From Candidatus Obscuribacter phosphatis (GTDB lineage: Bacteria > Cyanobacteriota > Vampirovibrionia > Obscuribacterales > Obscuribacteraceae), in assembly GCA_001899315.1 (NCBI GenBank), contig MOYA01000001.1, positions 1,960,599 to 2,024,598 of the forward strand: a stretch of DNA of 64,000 bases, given 5' to 3'. This document shows positions 34,585 through 42,800 of this stretch, piece by piece; position 1 is the first letter of the stretch, and each line of letters starts with the position of its first letter. The notes under the pieces were generated by a model. It did not search any database. It was given only the letters and a program-made list of their open reading frames with translations, and was not told the DNA's origin. The translations under genes and the position numbers were made by a program.

Positions 34585-35748
34585 ATGAACGCAACCAAAA
34601 ACTTACCAAAACCAAGGCGAAAGCCTTCATTTCAGCATCTTTACAGGCTCGGGTGGCGCCCTCAGCGTTTCATTACCCTGGCAACGGCTCTATCTATGTC
34701 TCTTTTTGCGACTGAGACAGGGCGAGCCGCCGACTGGGGCTATGAAGACGGCGAGGTTGAAAAGCAAATTAGCCAACCAGCCACTAAAGCAGGCACCAAG
34801 CCGATAAATCAAGCGCCTCAACCAAAAACAACTACAAATAACAATATTGGCAAGCTGCAAAATTCAAGCAAGCAAACCCTTGCTAATAGCCAGCCTCCCA
34901 AAATAGAAGCGAAAGAAAAACTGGATGATAAGGCTTCCTGGCTGGAGATTTTTGCCCTGGTCGCCTCCACCGAAGGAGACGACCGCTTAGCAGTCAAGTC
35001 GCTTTCCACTCTAAATTTTGAGCTGAAAGGCAAGCTGGAACAGTTTCTAGAAAAGAGGCTGGCTGAGCCGAACTTAAGCCCGTTGTACAAAAATATCGCT
35101 CCAATTTGGGCTGAAATTCGCCCCAAAGTAATGAGTCATGTCGACTATAAAGACAGCTACCGCCTGCTCTTTCGCGCCCTAATCAGACACTGGCTATTAA
35201 AGACCCAGAGGGCGCAAAGCCTGGATGGACATAGTGCCCAAGCCCTTAGCCTCGATGCTGTCAGTCAAGAGCAAAAGCCAGACAAACCAAAGACAGAAGT
35301 AAAGATTGAAAAGGGCGATGGCTATACTGAAGACCTTTTTGCCGACCTGATTGGACCGGCCCGAGTGGCTGAGCCCGGTCCACCACCCTTGACTGAAGAA
35401 GCGGTGAAAGCCTATGCCGATATGACTTGCTTCCTCTACAGCAAGAAACATCCTGACAAGTCGGTGGATCAAGACGACAATAGAGAGATTTTTGCCGGAG
35501 TAATTAGAGACCGCTTTCTTTCGGCACCATCAGAGAAAGCGCGCTTTGCCATGTGTAATTTTGATCTCACCTGGGCGGCATTCCGCTGTAAATATCTAGA
35601 TGCCCCAGCTGCCGAAAAACAGCGCCTGGAGATATATAGCCAAGACAGTCTCACAGGCAAAGAGCTTACAAAGCTTTATGGTATGGGTCCCTGGGCTGAA
35701 GGCAATTTAAAAAAAGCAACGCCCTTAGTAAAGCCTAAAGCGCAATGA
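34585..35748 (+). CDS. Secreted protein of unknown function
   Basis: A 387-residue protein with no recognised domain. A long basic N-terminus (KPRRKPSFQHLYRLGWRPQR) precedes a hydrophobic stretch at about 31-48 that ends at GRAADWGYEDG, consistent with a signal peptide. A Pro/Gln/Lys-rich linker follows (about 60-110), then two helical segments (about 115-205 and 260-370) separated by another linker. The second has regular amphipathic helices around Cys residues (MTCFLYSKKHPDKS, FAMCNFDLTWAAFRC). Its end overlaps the convergent UbiA-family gene by 24 bp. Confidence 0.75.
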   Translation: MNATKNLPKPRRKPSFQHLYRLGWRPQRFITLATALSMSLFATETGRAADWGYEDGEVEKQISQPATKAGTKPINQAPQPKTTTNNNIGKLQNSSKQTLANSQPPKIEAKEKLDDKASWLEIFALVASTEGDDRLAVKSLSTLNFELKGKLEQFLEKRLAEPNLSPLYKNIAPIWAEIRPKVMSHVDYKDSYRLLFRALIRHWLLKTQRAQSLDGHSAQALSLDAVSQEQKPDKPKTEVKIEKGDGYTEDLFADLIGPARVAEPGPPPLTEEAVKAYADMTCFLYSKKHPDKSVDQDDNREIFAGVIRDRFLSAPSEKARFAMCNFDLTWAAFRCKYLDAPAAEKQRLEIYSQDSLTGKELTKLYGMGPWAEGNLKKATPLVKPKAQ

Positions 35749-36750
35749 ATCTATGGCATGCACAATAAACTTGAGATAAGTCTCAATGTGCCCGTAAACC
35801 ACTAAGAAGCAAGCCAATACCCAAATGAGCACGGCATTTTGAATTGGTCTATCTTTCAAAAGGACTTCTTCGGGTGAACCAGTACTGGTATCACGTTCAC
35901 TTAATACGAGATAGCGCAAGACCCCATAAAGAACCGGCGGAATTGTAATCATCATCCAAGAACCATATGCCGAATTGAAACAATAGAGACAGTAAGATGT
36001 CACCAATGACGGTACTATCACCGCCTCCATTCGGTCTAAAAGAGAAAGAGAATACTTGCCAAGCACTTTGCGGTGGTGAGCAGCATCAGCGCCGAGCGCC
36101 CGAAATTCTTGCCTTCTTTTTTCAAGAGCCAAAAAGAGAGAACCCAAAGAAGTACAAATCAAAAACCAAGGAGACAGATATATTTCATGGCCGCCGCGCG
36201 CACCGGGCAAACTATGCAAATTGGGCAAAATCCCGGCTGGTAACAAGTCGAGAATGAAAGAACCGCTGGCGGAGGCAGCAGCGGCGCCGGCCAAAGCTCT
36301 GAGGACAAAGCCGGAAGCAATGCAGAAGACATCGAGAATGACTCGGTGCTTGAGCCGGGTGACATAGGCGGCTTGCAGCAAAAGATAAGCCAAAATAACG
36401 AGGCAGAGCGCCGGTCTAACCAAGTAGGCAAGCAAGAAGCTCACCAGAATAGCCAAAAGACCGACTGTCACAGCTGCCTGTACCGAGATTTGACCGGCGG
36501 CAATTGGTCGCTTGCACTTAGTCGGATGCTTTCTGTCGGCTTCGACATCAAGGATATCGTTGAAAACGTAGACAGAGCCGGAGACGGCACAAAGAGAAAG
36601 AACGCAAACTGACACATGCAGGAGCACATCGGGTCTGGTCAGTTGCCCGGCAAACAGAGCAGGGGCGAAGGCAATGAGATTTTTAGTCCACTGGCGCGGT
36701 CTAAGAAGCTTTATATAGGCGGACCGGGATGCTTTTTCTGAACTGGACAT
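35725..36750 (-). CDS. UbiA-family prenyltransferase (decaprenyl-phosphate phosphoribosyltransferase-like)
   Basis: Multi-pass membrane enzyme of the UbiA superfamily. The metal-binding signature is NDILDVEADRKHPTKCKRP, and LRPRQWTKNLIAFAPALFAG at the N-terminus is the pattern of the decaprenyl-phosphate phosphoribosyltransferase subgroup, which joins PRPP to a polyprenyl phosphate. A stretch of about 25 residues around LPNLHSLPGARGGHEIYL looks like an insertion in the loop before the SPWFLICT helix. It begins 19 bp after cobU. Which sugar-lipid it serves is unknown. Confidence 0.87.
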   Translation of the reverse strand: MSSSEKASRSAYIKLLRPRQWTKNLIAFAPALFAGQLTRPDVLLHVSVCVLSLCAVSGSVYVFNDILDVEADRKHPTKCKRPIAAGQISVQAAVTVGLLAILVSFLLAYLVRPALCLVILAYLLLQAAYVTRLKHRVILDVFCIASGFVLRALAGAAAASASGSFILDLLPAGILPNLHSLPGARGGHEIYLSPWFLICTSLGSLFLALEKRRQEFRALGADAAHHRKVLGKYSLSLLDRMEAVIVPSLVTSYCLYCFNSAYGSWMMITIPPVLYGVLRYLVLSERDTSTGSPEEVLLKDRPIQNAVLIWVLACFLVVYGHIETYLKFIVHAIDSLRFRLY

Positions 36751-36769
36751 GAATCAATTATAAAGGCAA

Positions 36770-37366
36770 TTACTTCAGCCGCAACGGTAATCCGCAAAAG
36801 CAGATGTAAACAGCTTCAGCCCAGACGGCAGCTCTCTGGTTGGCAAGTCCAAGTAAGTCACGATAAATTCTAGCCAGTTGCACCTCGGGCACAATTGCCA
36901 TGCCCACTTCATTCGAAACAAGAATGAAGTCGTAATCTTCTCTTGCTCTGGCTGCTTGCAATAGTGCATCGACTTCCTTAAGCACATTTTCTTCAAGGCA
37001 AGCCAAAACCTCGACTGAACTGAGCCCAGAGGGCATAGAAAGCAAGAGATTGGAAACAAAAAGTGAAAGACAGTCGAGTAAAACCACCCCCCGTCCGTCA
37101 GGCGGACTAGCTAACTCGGCAATCGCCTTTGATACCATCAGCGGTTCCTCCACCGTTTGCCAACCAGCGGGACGCCGGCCTTGGTGATTAGACACACGCA
37201 GCACAATCTCTTGATCTTCTCTGTCGACGCCCATGGTCGCTAAATACGTGACCGGCAGATTTGAAGCAAGTGCGAGCTTCTCAGCCAACTTAGACTTACC
37301 AGACCTGGCACCACCGGTGATGAAGGTCAATCTTTCTCTTTTCTCGGTCTCGGTCAAATTATTCAC
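36770..37366 (-). CDS. cobU: Adenosylcobinamide kinase / cobinamide-phosphate guanylyltransferase
   Basis: Bifunctional enzyme of cobalamin assembly and salvage that phosphorylates adenosylcobinamide and then attaches GMP. It has the P-loop FITGGARSGKSKLAEKLA, PVTYLATMG, the VEEPL motif, LLDCLSLFVSNLL and VSNEVGMAIVPE. Its 198 residues are slightly long. The start is GTG at 37366, or more likely TTG at 37357, which has AGAGG 8 nt upstream. No other cob genes are in the window. Confidence 0.92.
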   Translation of the reverse strand: MNNLTETEKRERLTFITGGARSGKSKLAEKLALASNLPVTYLATMGVDREDQEIVLRVSNHQGRRPAGWQTVEEPLMVSKAIAELASPPDGRGVVLLDCLSLFVSNLLLSMPSGLSSVEVLACLEENVLKEVDALLQAARAREDYDFILVSNEVGMAIVPEVQLARIYRDLLGLANQRAAVWAEAVYICFCGLPLRLK

Positions 37367-37456
37367 CTCTTAACCCAAGTTACCTGGTTGCTGAAACGGT
37401 CAAAAACGCTTAAGCTATTGCTACCAGAATGCTACAACAATAATAACTTTATTTCG

Positions 37457-38392
37457 ATGTCGTCTATGTCAGCACAGAACTTGCCACAAAACGACAAAAA
37501 CCAGCTCAATCTCTTTCAAGGTAGGTATCAGCCGAACTTCCTTGAAAAGACTCGCCCGGCCAAGAGCGCCAAAAAAGTGGTCGCCGACTCGCCCGAGAAA
37601 ATCGCCGGACAGATAAACGAACTATACCGTTCGTTTATGCAAACCTATGTCAGGCAGATAAACAACGACACTCTCAATGTCACCATAGGTGGGGTCAGAA
37701 TCGGCAGCGCCAAATATTCTCGACTGGCCCAAATCAATCTAAAGTCGCGCATTATTACCTTTTCACGCTTTGCCATAGAAAATGTGCCGGAAAGAGGCAG
37801 GCGCTATCTGGTTTTGCACGAGTTGGCGCATGTCATCGAGGCTTCTCATAACAAACATTTTTGGAACCAAGTTGAGCGCTTCGAACCAGAATACAAAGAA
37901 ATCGGCGTGGCCCTAGACCGTGCCTTCAAGAAAAATGTGCAGAGATTTGAAGCCCGCCAGGCGCGCAAAGAAGGGCAAACTCTGGAAGAAGCCTTACGCG
38001 ACCTCAACTTGCAGGGGGCAAAGAACCTGCTATGGACGCCGGAATACGGCATCATTGAACGCGGTGACTTGAAACTTGGACTACAACAAGATCAACTGCA
38101 ACTCTTCACCGGTGAGGTCTCAAGGTCTTACTTCGATGAAGCTTTTGATGAATATCTCGCCCTTAGAAATGATGATGACGACACAATCGAACTCAGTCAG
38201 GAAGCCTTTGAAGAACGCCAGCGAAAAAACTGGGAGGACTTTATGCGCCCCGACCCCGTGCTCGACAGCAAACCACAGCCAAGTAAAGACTGTTTAGACA
38301 ATTTAAACAATGCAAGCGATATCGATTTGGATGCCTGGTACGAAGACGACTATTCCGATGGTTCAGCCTTCGGCACCATGAGCGGGGGCTAA
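37457..38392 (+). CDS. YgjP/DUF45-type metallopeptidase domain protein
   Basis: A zinc-metallopeptidase-like domain with HELAHVIEASHNKHFW (HExxH plus a third His), the pattern of the YgjP-like family, at about residues 118-133. The downstream part has an acidic, probably disordered tail (DLDAWYEDDYSD). The start is taken at the ATG at 37457, with another ATG at 37466; a TTG at 37388 is less likely. 311 residues is longer than typical YgjP (about 170-240) because of the tail. Substrate unknown. Confidence 0.85.
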   Translation: MSSMSAQNLPQNDKNQLNLFQGRYQPNFLEKTRPAKSAKKVVADSPEKIAGQINELYRSFMQTYVRQINNDTLNVTIGGVRIGSAKYSRLAQINLKSRIITFSRFAIENVPERGRRYLVLHELAHVIEASHNKHFWNQVERFEPEYKEIGVALDRAFKKNVQRFEARQARKEGQTLEEALRDLNLQGAKNLLWTPEYGIIERGDLKLGLQQDQLQLFTGEVSRSYFDEAFDEYLALRNDDDDTIELSQEAFEERQRKNWEDFMRPDPVLDSKPQPSKDCLDNLNNASDIDLDAWYEDDYSDGSAFGTMSGG

Positions 38393-38444
38393 TCAGGCAA
38401 ACATCCCTGGAAGAGCTTAATTTTTTTTAGGGGTTAATCAGTAT

Positions 38445-38466
38445 AGTAGTTATTAGAATTACTACT
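38445..38466. promoter_or_regulatory. Imperfect 22-bp palindrome upstream of fabF
   Basis: AGTAGT (38445-38450) mirrors ACTACT (38461-38466), with ATT/AAT inside; nine of eleven positions pair. It contains a -10-like TAGAAT (38454-38459). A candidate operator for a fatty-acid-synthesis regulator about 92 bp before the fabF start. Confidence 0.35.
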
Positions 38467-38557
38467 TCGAAGCAGAGGCTTCTTCGGTATTGATGCGCCC
38501 ATTGCCTGGGCGACTATACAGAGTGGAAGCGTGGCAAGATTTAGGTGGTAATCGGAA

Positions 38558-39823
38558 ATGAAAAGAAGAGTCGTAGTTACTGGCATAGGCATTGTTTCGC
38601 CGGTTGGTTTAACGACGGAAGAGACTTGGAAAAACTTGCTTTCTGGGGTCTCTGGCGTTGACTTTCTCACCCTATTCAATCCTGACCAATTCGGCATGGA
38701 AACTCGTATCGGAGCAGAAGTGAAGAACTTCGATATACAGCAGTTTTACCCGGACAAGCGTAAAGCCGGAGCCTTTATGAAAGAAATGGACAGGGTGACT
38801 CTCCTGGCCATGGCAGCAGCTAAACTTGCCTTTCAAGACAGTAAGCTGCAAGTAAATGAAGACAACGCCCATAGGGTGGCTACATTCATCGGTACAGGCG
38901 TTGGTGGACTGACCACCACCACCCAAGATTATCAGAAGCTTTTGGAAGGCGGTCCGAAGCGAGTCGGCGTGCGCTCAGTCATTAAGCTCATGCCCAATGC
39001 TCCCTCTGGTCAGGTTGCCATCGAATTCGGTGCCAAGGGCAGAGCCAAAGGCGACGCCACCGCCTGTGCTTCTGGTCTCGATTCGATATTAGACGCCCTC
39101 ATGTATATTCAAGACAACCGAGCCGATGTAGTCATCACCGGTGGTGCAGAAGCCGCGATTAATAGCGTCGGAGTTTGCTCATTCAACAATATGACGGCGC
39201 TGAGCAAGCGCAACAACGACCCCAAAAAAGCGAGCCGACCCTTCATGAAAGATCGCGACGGCTTTGTCATCGGCGAAGGAGCTGCCGTTCTCATTTTGGA
39301 AGAATTGGAGCATGCCCGCAAGCGCGGTGCCACCATCTATGCAGAGGTGAAAGGCGGCGGTGCCAGCTGTGATGCCAATCATATAGTTGCCCCCCTTGAA
39401 AATGGTGAGGGCGCTGTCAGAGCCATGAAAGAAGCTTTGCAGGATGCCGGAGTGGCAATCGACCAAGTGGACTATATCAATGCCCACGGCACCTCTACAC
39501 CGCTCAACGATGCAGCCGAAACCAGAGCTCTAAAGACAGTATTCGGCGAGCATGCAAAAAAATTAGCCGTATCTTCAACCAAATCGATGATCGGGCACCT
39601 TCTAGGAGCAGCCGGCGCCGTCGGTGCCGCTGTAACAGCGCTTTCAATCAAGGAAGGCAAAGTTCACCCTACCATCAATCACGATTCGGACGAGAAAGAC
39701 CCTGTATGTGATTTGGATTACGTTCCCAATGTCAGCCGCGACCTGAAAGTAAGAAACGCCTTGATAGAAGCTCTAGGCTTTGGCGGTCACAATACTGTTA
39801 TCGTCATGGGCGCAGTCGATTAA
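38558..39823 (+). CDS. fabF: 3-oxoacyl-[acyl-carrier-protein] synthase II
   Basis: Elongating condensing enzyme of fatty acid synthesis. The catalytic Cys-His-His is visible: [15 protein letters not shown] (Cys), [14 protein letters not shown] (His) and [15 protein letters not shown] (His, with the conserved Lys). [20 protein letters not shown] is a canonical N-terminus. Its 421 residues are normal. AGGTGG lies before the ATG. It stands alone here, without the other fab genes. Confidence 0.97.
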   Translation: MKRRVVVTGIGIVSPVGLTTEETWKNLLSGVSGVDFLTLFNPDQFGMETRIGAEVKNFDIQQFYPDKRKAGAFMKEMDRVTLLAMAAAKLAFQDSKLQVNEDNAHRVATFIGTGVGGLTTTTQDYQKLLEGGPKRVGVRSVIKLMPNAPSGQVAIEFGAKGRAKGDATACASGLDSILDALMYIQDNRADVVITGGAEAAINSVGVCSFNNMTALSKRNNDPKKASRPFMKDRDGFVIGEGAAVLILEELEHARKRGATIYAEVKGGGASCDANHIVAPLENGEGAVRAMKEALQDAGVAIDQVDYINAHGTSTPLNDAAETRALKTVFGEHAKKLAVSSTKSMIGHLLGAAGAVGAAVTALSIKEGKVHPTINHDSDEKDPVCDLDYVPNVSRDLKVRNALIEALGFGGHNTVIVMGAVD

Positions 39824-39847
39824 GGGCTAAGCTAAAAATTGCAGTAA

Positions 39848-42800
39848 TCACGCAGTAACGGTGCGTTTGCGCGGCGGACCGGCAATTATCTGCGCAGCGG
39901 CACCGCTGTCAGAAGCCTTGGCTTTCTCGGCTAAGACTTCGGAATCGTGAGAGGCAACAGCGGAAGATACCGGCACCTGCGGCACTCGCAGTGGTTTACG
40001 GCTCGGTGCATTGGCTGGCATCGAGGCGGGTGCATTCTGCTCATCATCATCGTCATCATCGGCATTATTGCTTGAAACGACAACGCCGCCAGAGCCGGCA
40101 GTGTCGACGTCATCTTCAGATTCTTCAAGTTTGGAAAGATTGCGACTGTCATGCCCAGAACTACCCTCGGCAGCGCCTGCCAGCGCCGAGGCAAAGATAC
40201 CGGCATCATTGGTTTGTTTGACATTAGTTTGACCAGAAGGAGTATTGCCAAGCAAACTTGAACCGCCAAGATTGGCAGAGAAAGGATCTTTTCTGACGTT
40301 TGAGGCCCCAGAAATCACTCTAAAATCGGACTGATTGAGAATCGAAGGAATAACAAACTGGGAAGACGCCGGTTTATCTAGACGAGAATCAATGCGATCG
40401 CCTTTATAGGTTAGAGAAAAGGGCAGACTCTGCGCCCGAGCAAAACTGTTGAGGCTGCTTGGATCATTTTCATATGCCGGGTTGAAAGATACAGACTTGC
40501 GGGGCGGCGCAAAATCAGTACCAAAAGTAGCTCTGTTAGCTGCTTTCTTGTGGAATTCAGGATCGTCTACTCTGAGATTAAAGGCGCCTGTTTCACGTTC
40601 GGGAGGTGGTGCCAAAGGCACACCAAGGTTACCTACTCCCGAGGAGGGCAAGACTCTGCCACTGGAGTCAGGCTGGAAGGCCTGACGCATCACCGATTGA
40701 GAAAGACCTTCTGCGGGAGCAAAACTTTGCTTACCCTGATAGAAGGGCTGAATTGCAATACCGCCGAGGTCTCTGTGAATCTCAGCATCGGAGAACTCTC
40801 TCACGCCAAAGAAAGAGGAAAGGTTGGTATCAGTTCCGGCTCGACTGGGAAGAACCCTAGAATTTTCGGAAGAGCTTTCGGAAGACTCTTCGCCACCACG
40901 CTTGAGAGCTTCATACTGTTCGAGCAAAAGCTGGTGATCGATGCGATTAGCCAGTTCAGTCAAACCTTGCAAGGCATAAATAGAAAGAACAGAATATTTA
41001 GCAACCCCGATTACCTCAGGGGAAAGCAAGATAGAACGGTTGTTGGCAAAAACAGGGTCAAGATGAGAGAGATTCCTAGTGAGGGCGCCATCTTTACCGA
41101 AGCCCAGCAAGAGAGCACGAGTCTGTATAAAGCCCGGCTCGCCGCCCGCCAGAGACAAAACTTTCTTGCCGTCCGGCACCAATCCCGATACCAAGAGTCT
41201 ATCAAGAGCGACTTTGTCACCCAAGCTGGCCAATTTGACGAGATTAGAGCGATAGGTTGCCACTTCAATATCATTGGCGCCCCTAATCAGTCTCAGCTGG
41301 GCTTCTTCAAGCTGGGCAGCGCCTCGACCTCTGGAAGTCTCTAGGTAACGAAGGTCTTGAATAGTCTCGTAATTTTCTTTAATTAGCTTGCGCTGTACAA
41401 GGGTGCTGGTGGCATCCTCGATACCATTGAAGCCGAGCCTTAGTCTTTCTAAGCGAGTCGAGACTAAAGAGGTGGATACTTCATCAAGCTGACGAGCAGT
41501 GACTGTGACTAGATTGTGTTCTTGTCTAATCTGCTGCAAAGTATTAGCCGGGAGCAGTTGCGGATTGCGCACGGACTCGCGCTCAAGTTGCGCTAGAGCT
41601 TGGTCGGCTCGCACAATGGCGTCATCTCCACCACGGCCTATTTCTTTCACAGCTCTGCTGTAGTCGACCAAAGCCGGCTTGTCTGCCCTACCAAGATTGG
41701 CAACGAGATTATCTGTCTGACCGTCTAGGCGAGAGATTAGACGTTCTCTTTGCGCCATTCTGAGAGCATCATCAACCTTATCGACCTGCTCGACCAGTCG
41801 GTTATGAGCCAAGCGCGACGGACTATCCAGAGGAGTATCGTTCAGAGTCCTAACTAATTGAGGCTCTCTCAATTCTTGCTTGAGCCTGTTGACGGCGGCA
41901 ACACTCTCATCCAAATTACGAGCCTGCTTGAGGTCGCCCACAGCCTCTTCAACTCGGCGCAGAGGCACATCTGTGCCCGGTTTGACCGCCGCACCGAGGT
42001 TAGTCCTGAGCTCATCAAGCTGCCCGGGTAGTCTTTCGACAATTGGGGTTGCCCCCTCTCTTACCCTCGACAAGCCACGCATTTCGACGGCAGCATTGTC
42101 TAGTTGTCTGACAGCAGTAGCAATCTCTTCATAGGCTTTAGCCTGAGTGGGAGTGAGAACCTTGGCACCGCCCAATTCCTCAATGCGGGCAATGGAATTG
42201 CGCATATTGGCGATGGTACGCACTTGATCTACAGAGCCATTGACCAATCTAGCTTGGTCGGCGATACCATCCAGATGCTTGCTGATTTGAGCTTCCACAG
42301 GCAACTGAGAACCTTTGGAAGGAGATACCTGAGCCACCGGTCTCAGCTCCTCGGCGAGAACCTCGGCTTTTCTCACCACTTCGGCACTGCTGCGGTTGAC
42401 TGTAAAACTAGCGGCTTCGAGCTTGGCAAGATTATCATTCTTGAGGGCCAGCTTCTCGATGTCGTCGACGCTCTCTCTCAGATCTCTTGTCAGTCGATTG
42501 GAGCCCTGAGACTCGATATTATCAATTGAGTTTCTGATGGCGGCGATAGCGCGATCGGTTCTACCACCACGGGCAATACTATCAAGATTGCGTGCTATCT
42601 CATCAAGGTCTTTGGCAGAGCCTTCACCGAGCTCTCGACCGATAGTCTGCAAGCGCGCATTCAAAGCCACTGAAGCTTCGCCGACTTGGCTGCTGACCAC
42701 TGTACGCTCACCGGCAAGAGCAGTCGATTCTACAACGCTGCGGCTCTCACCGGCGCGAGTGACGGAGCGGCGCAGTTCGGTGAGTTGTTCAACATAGCGC

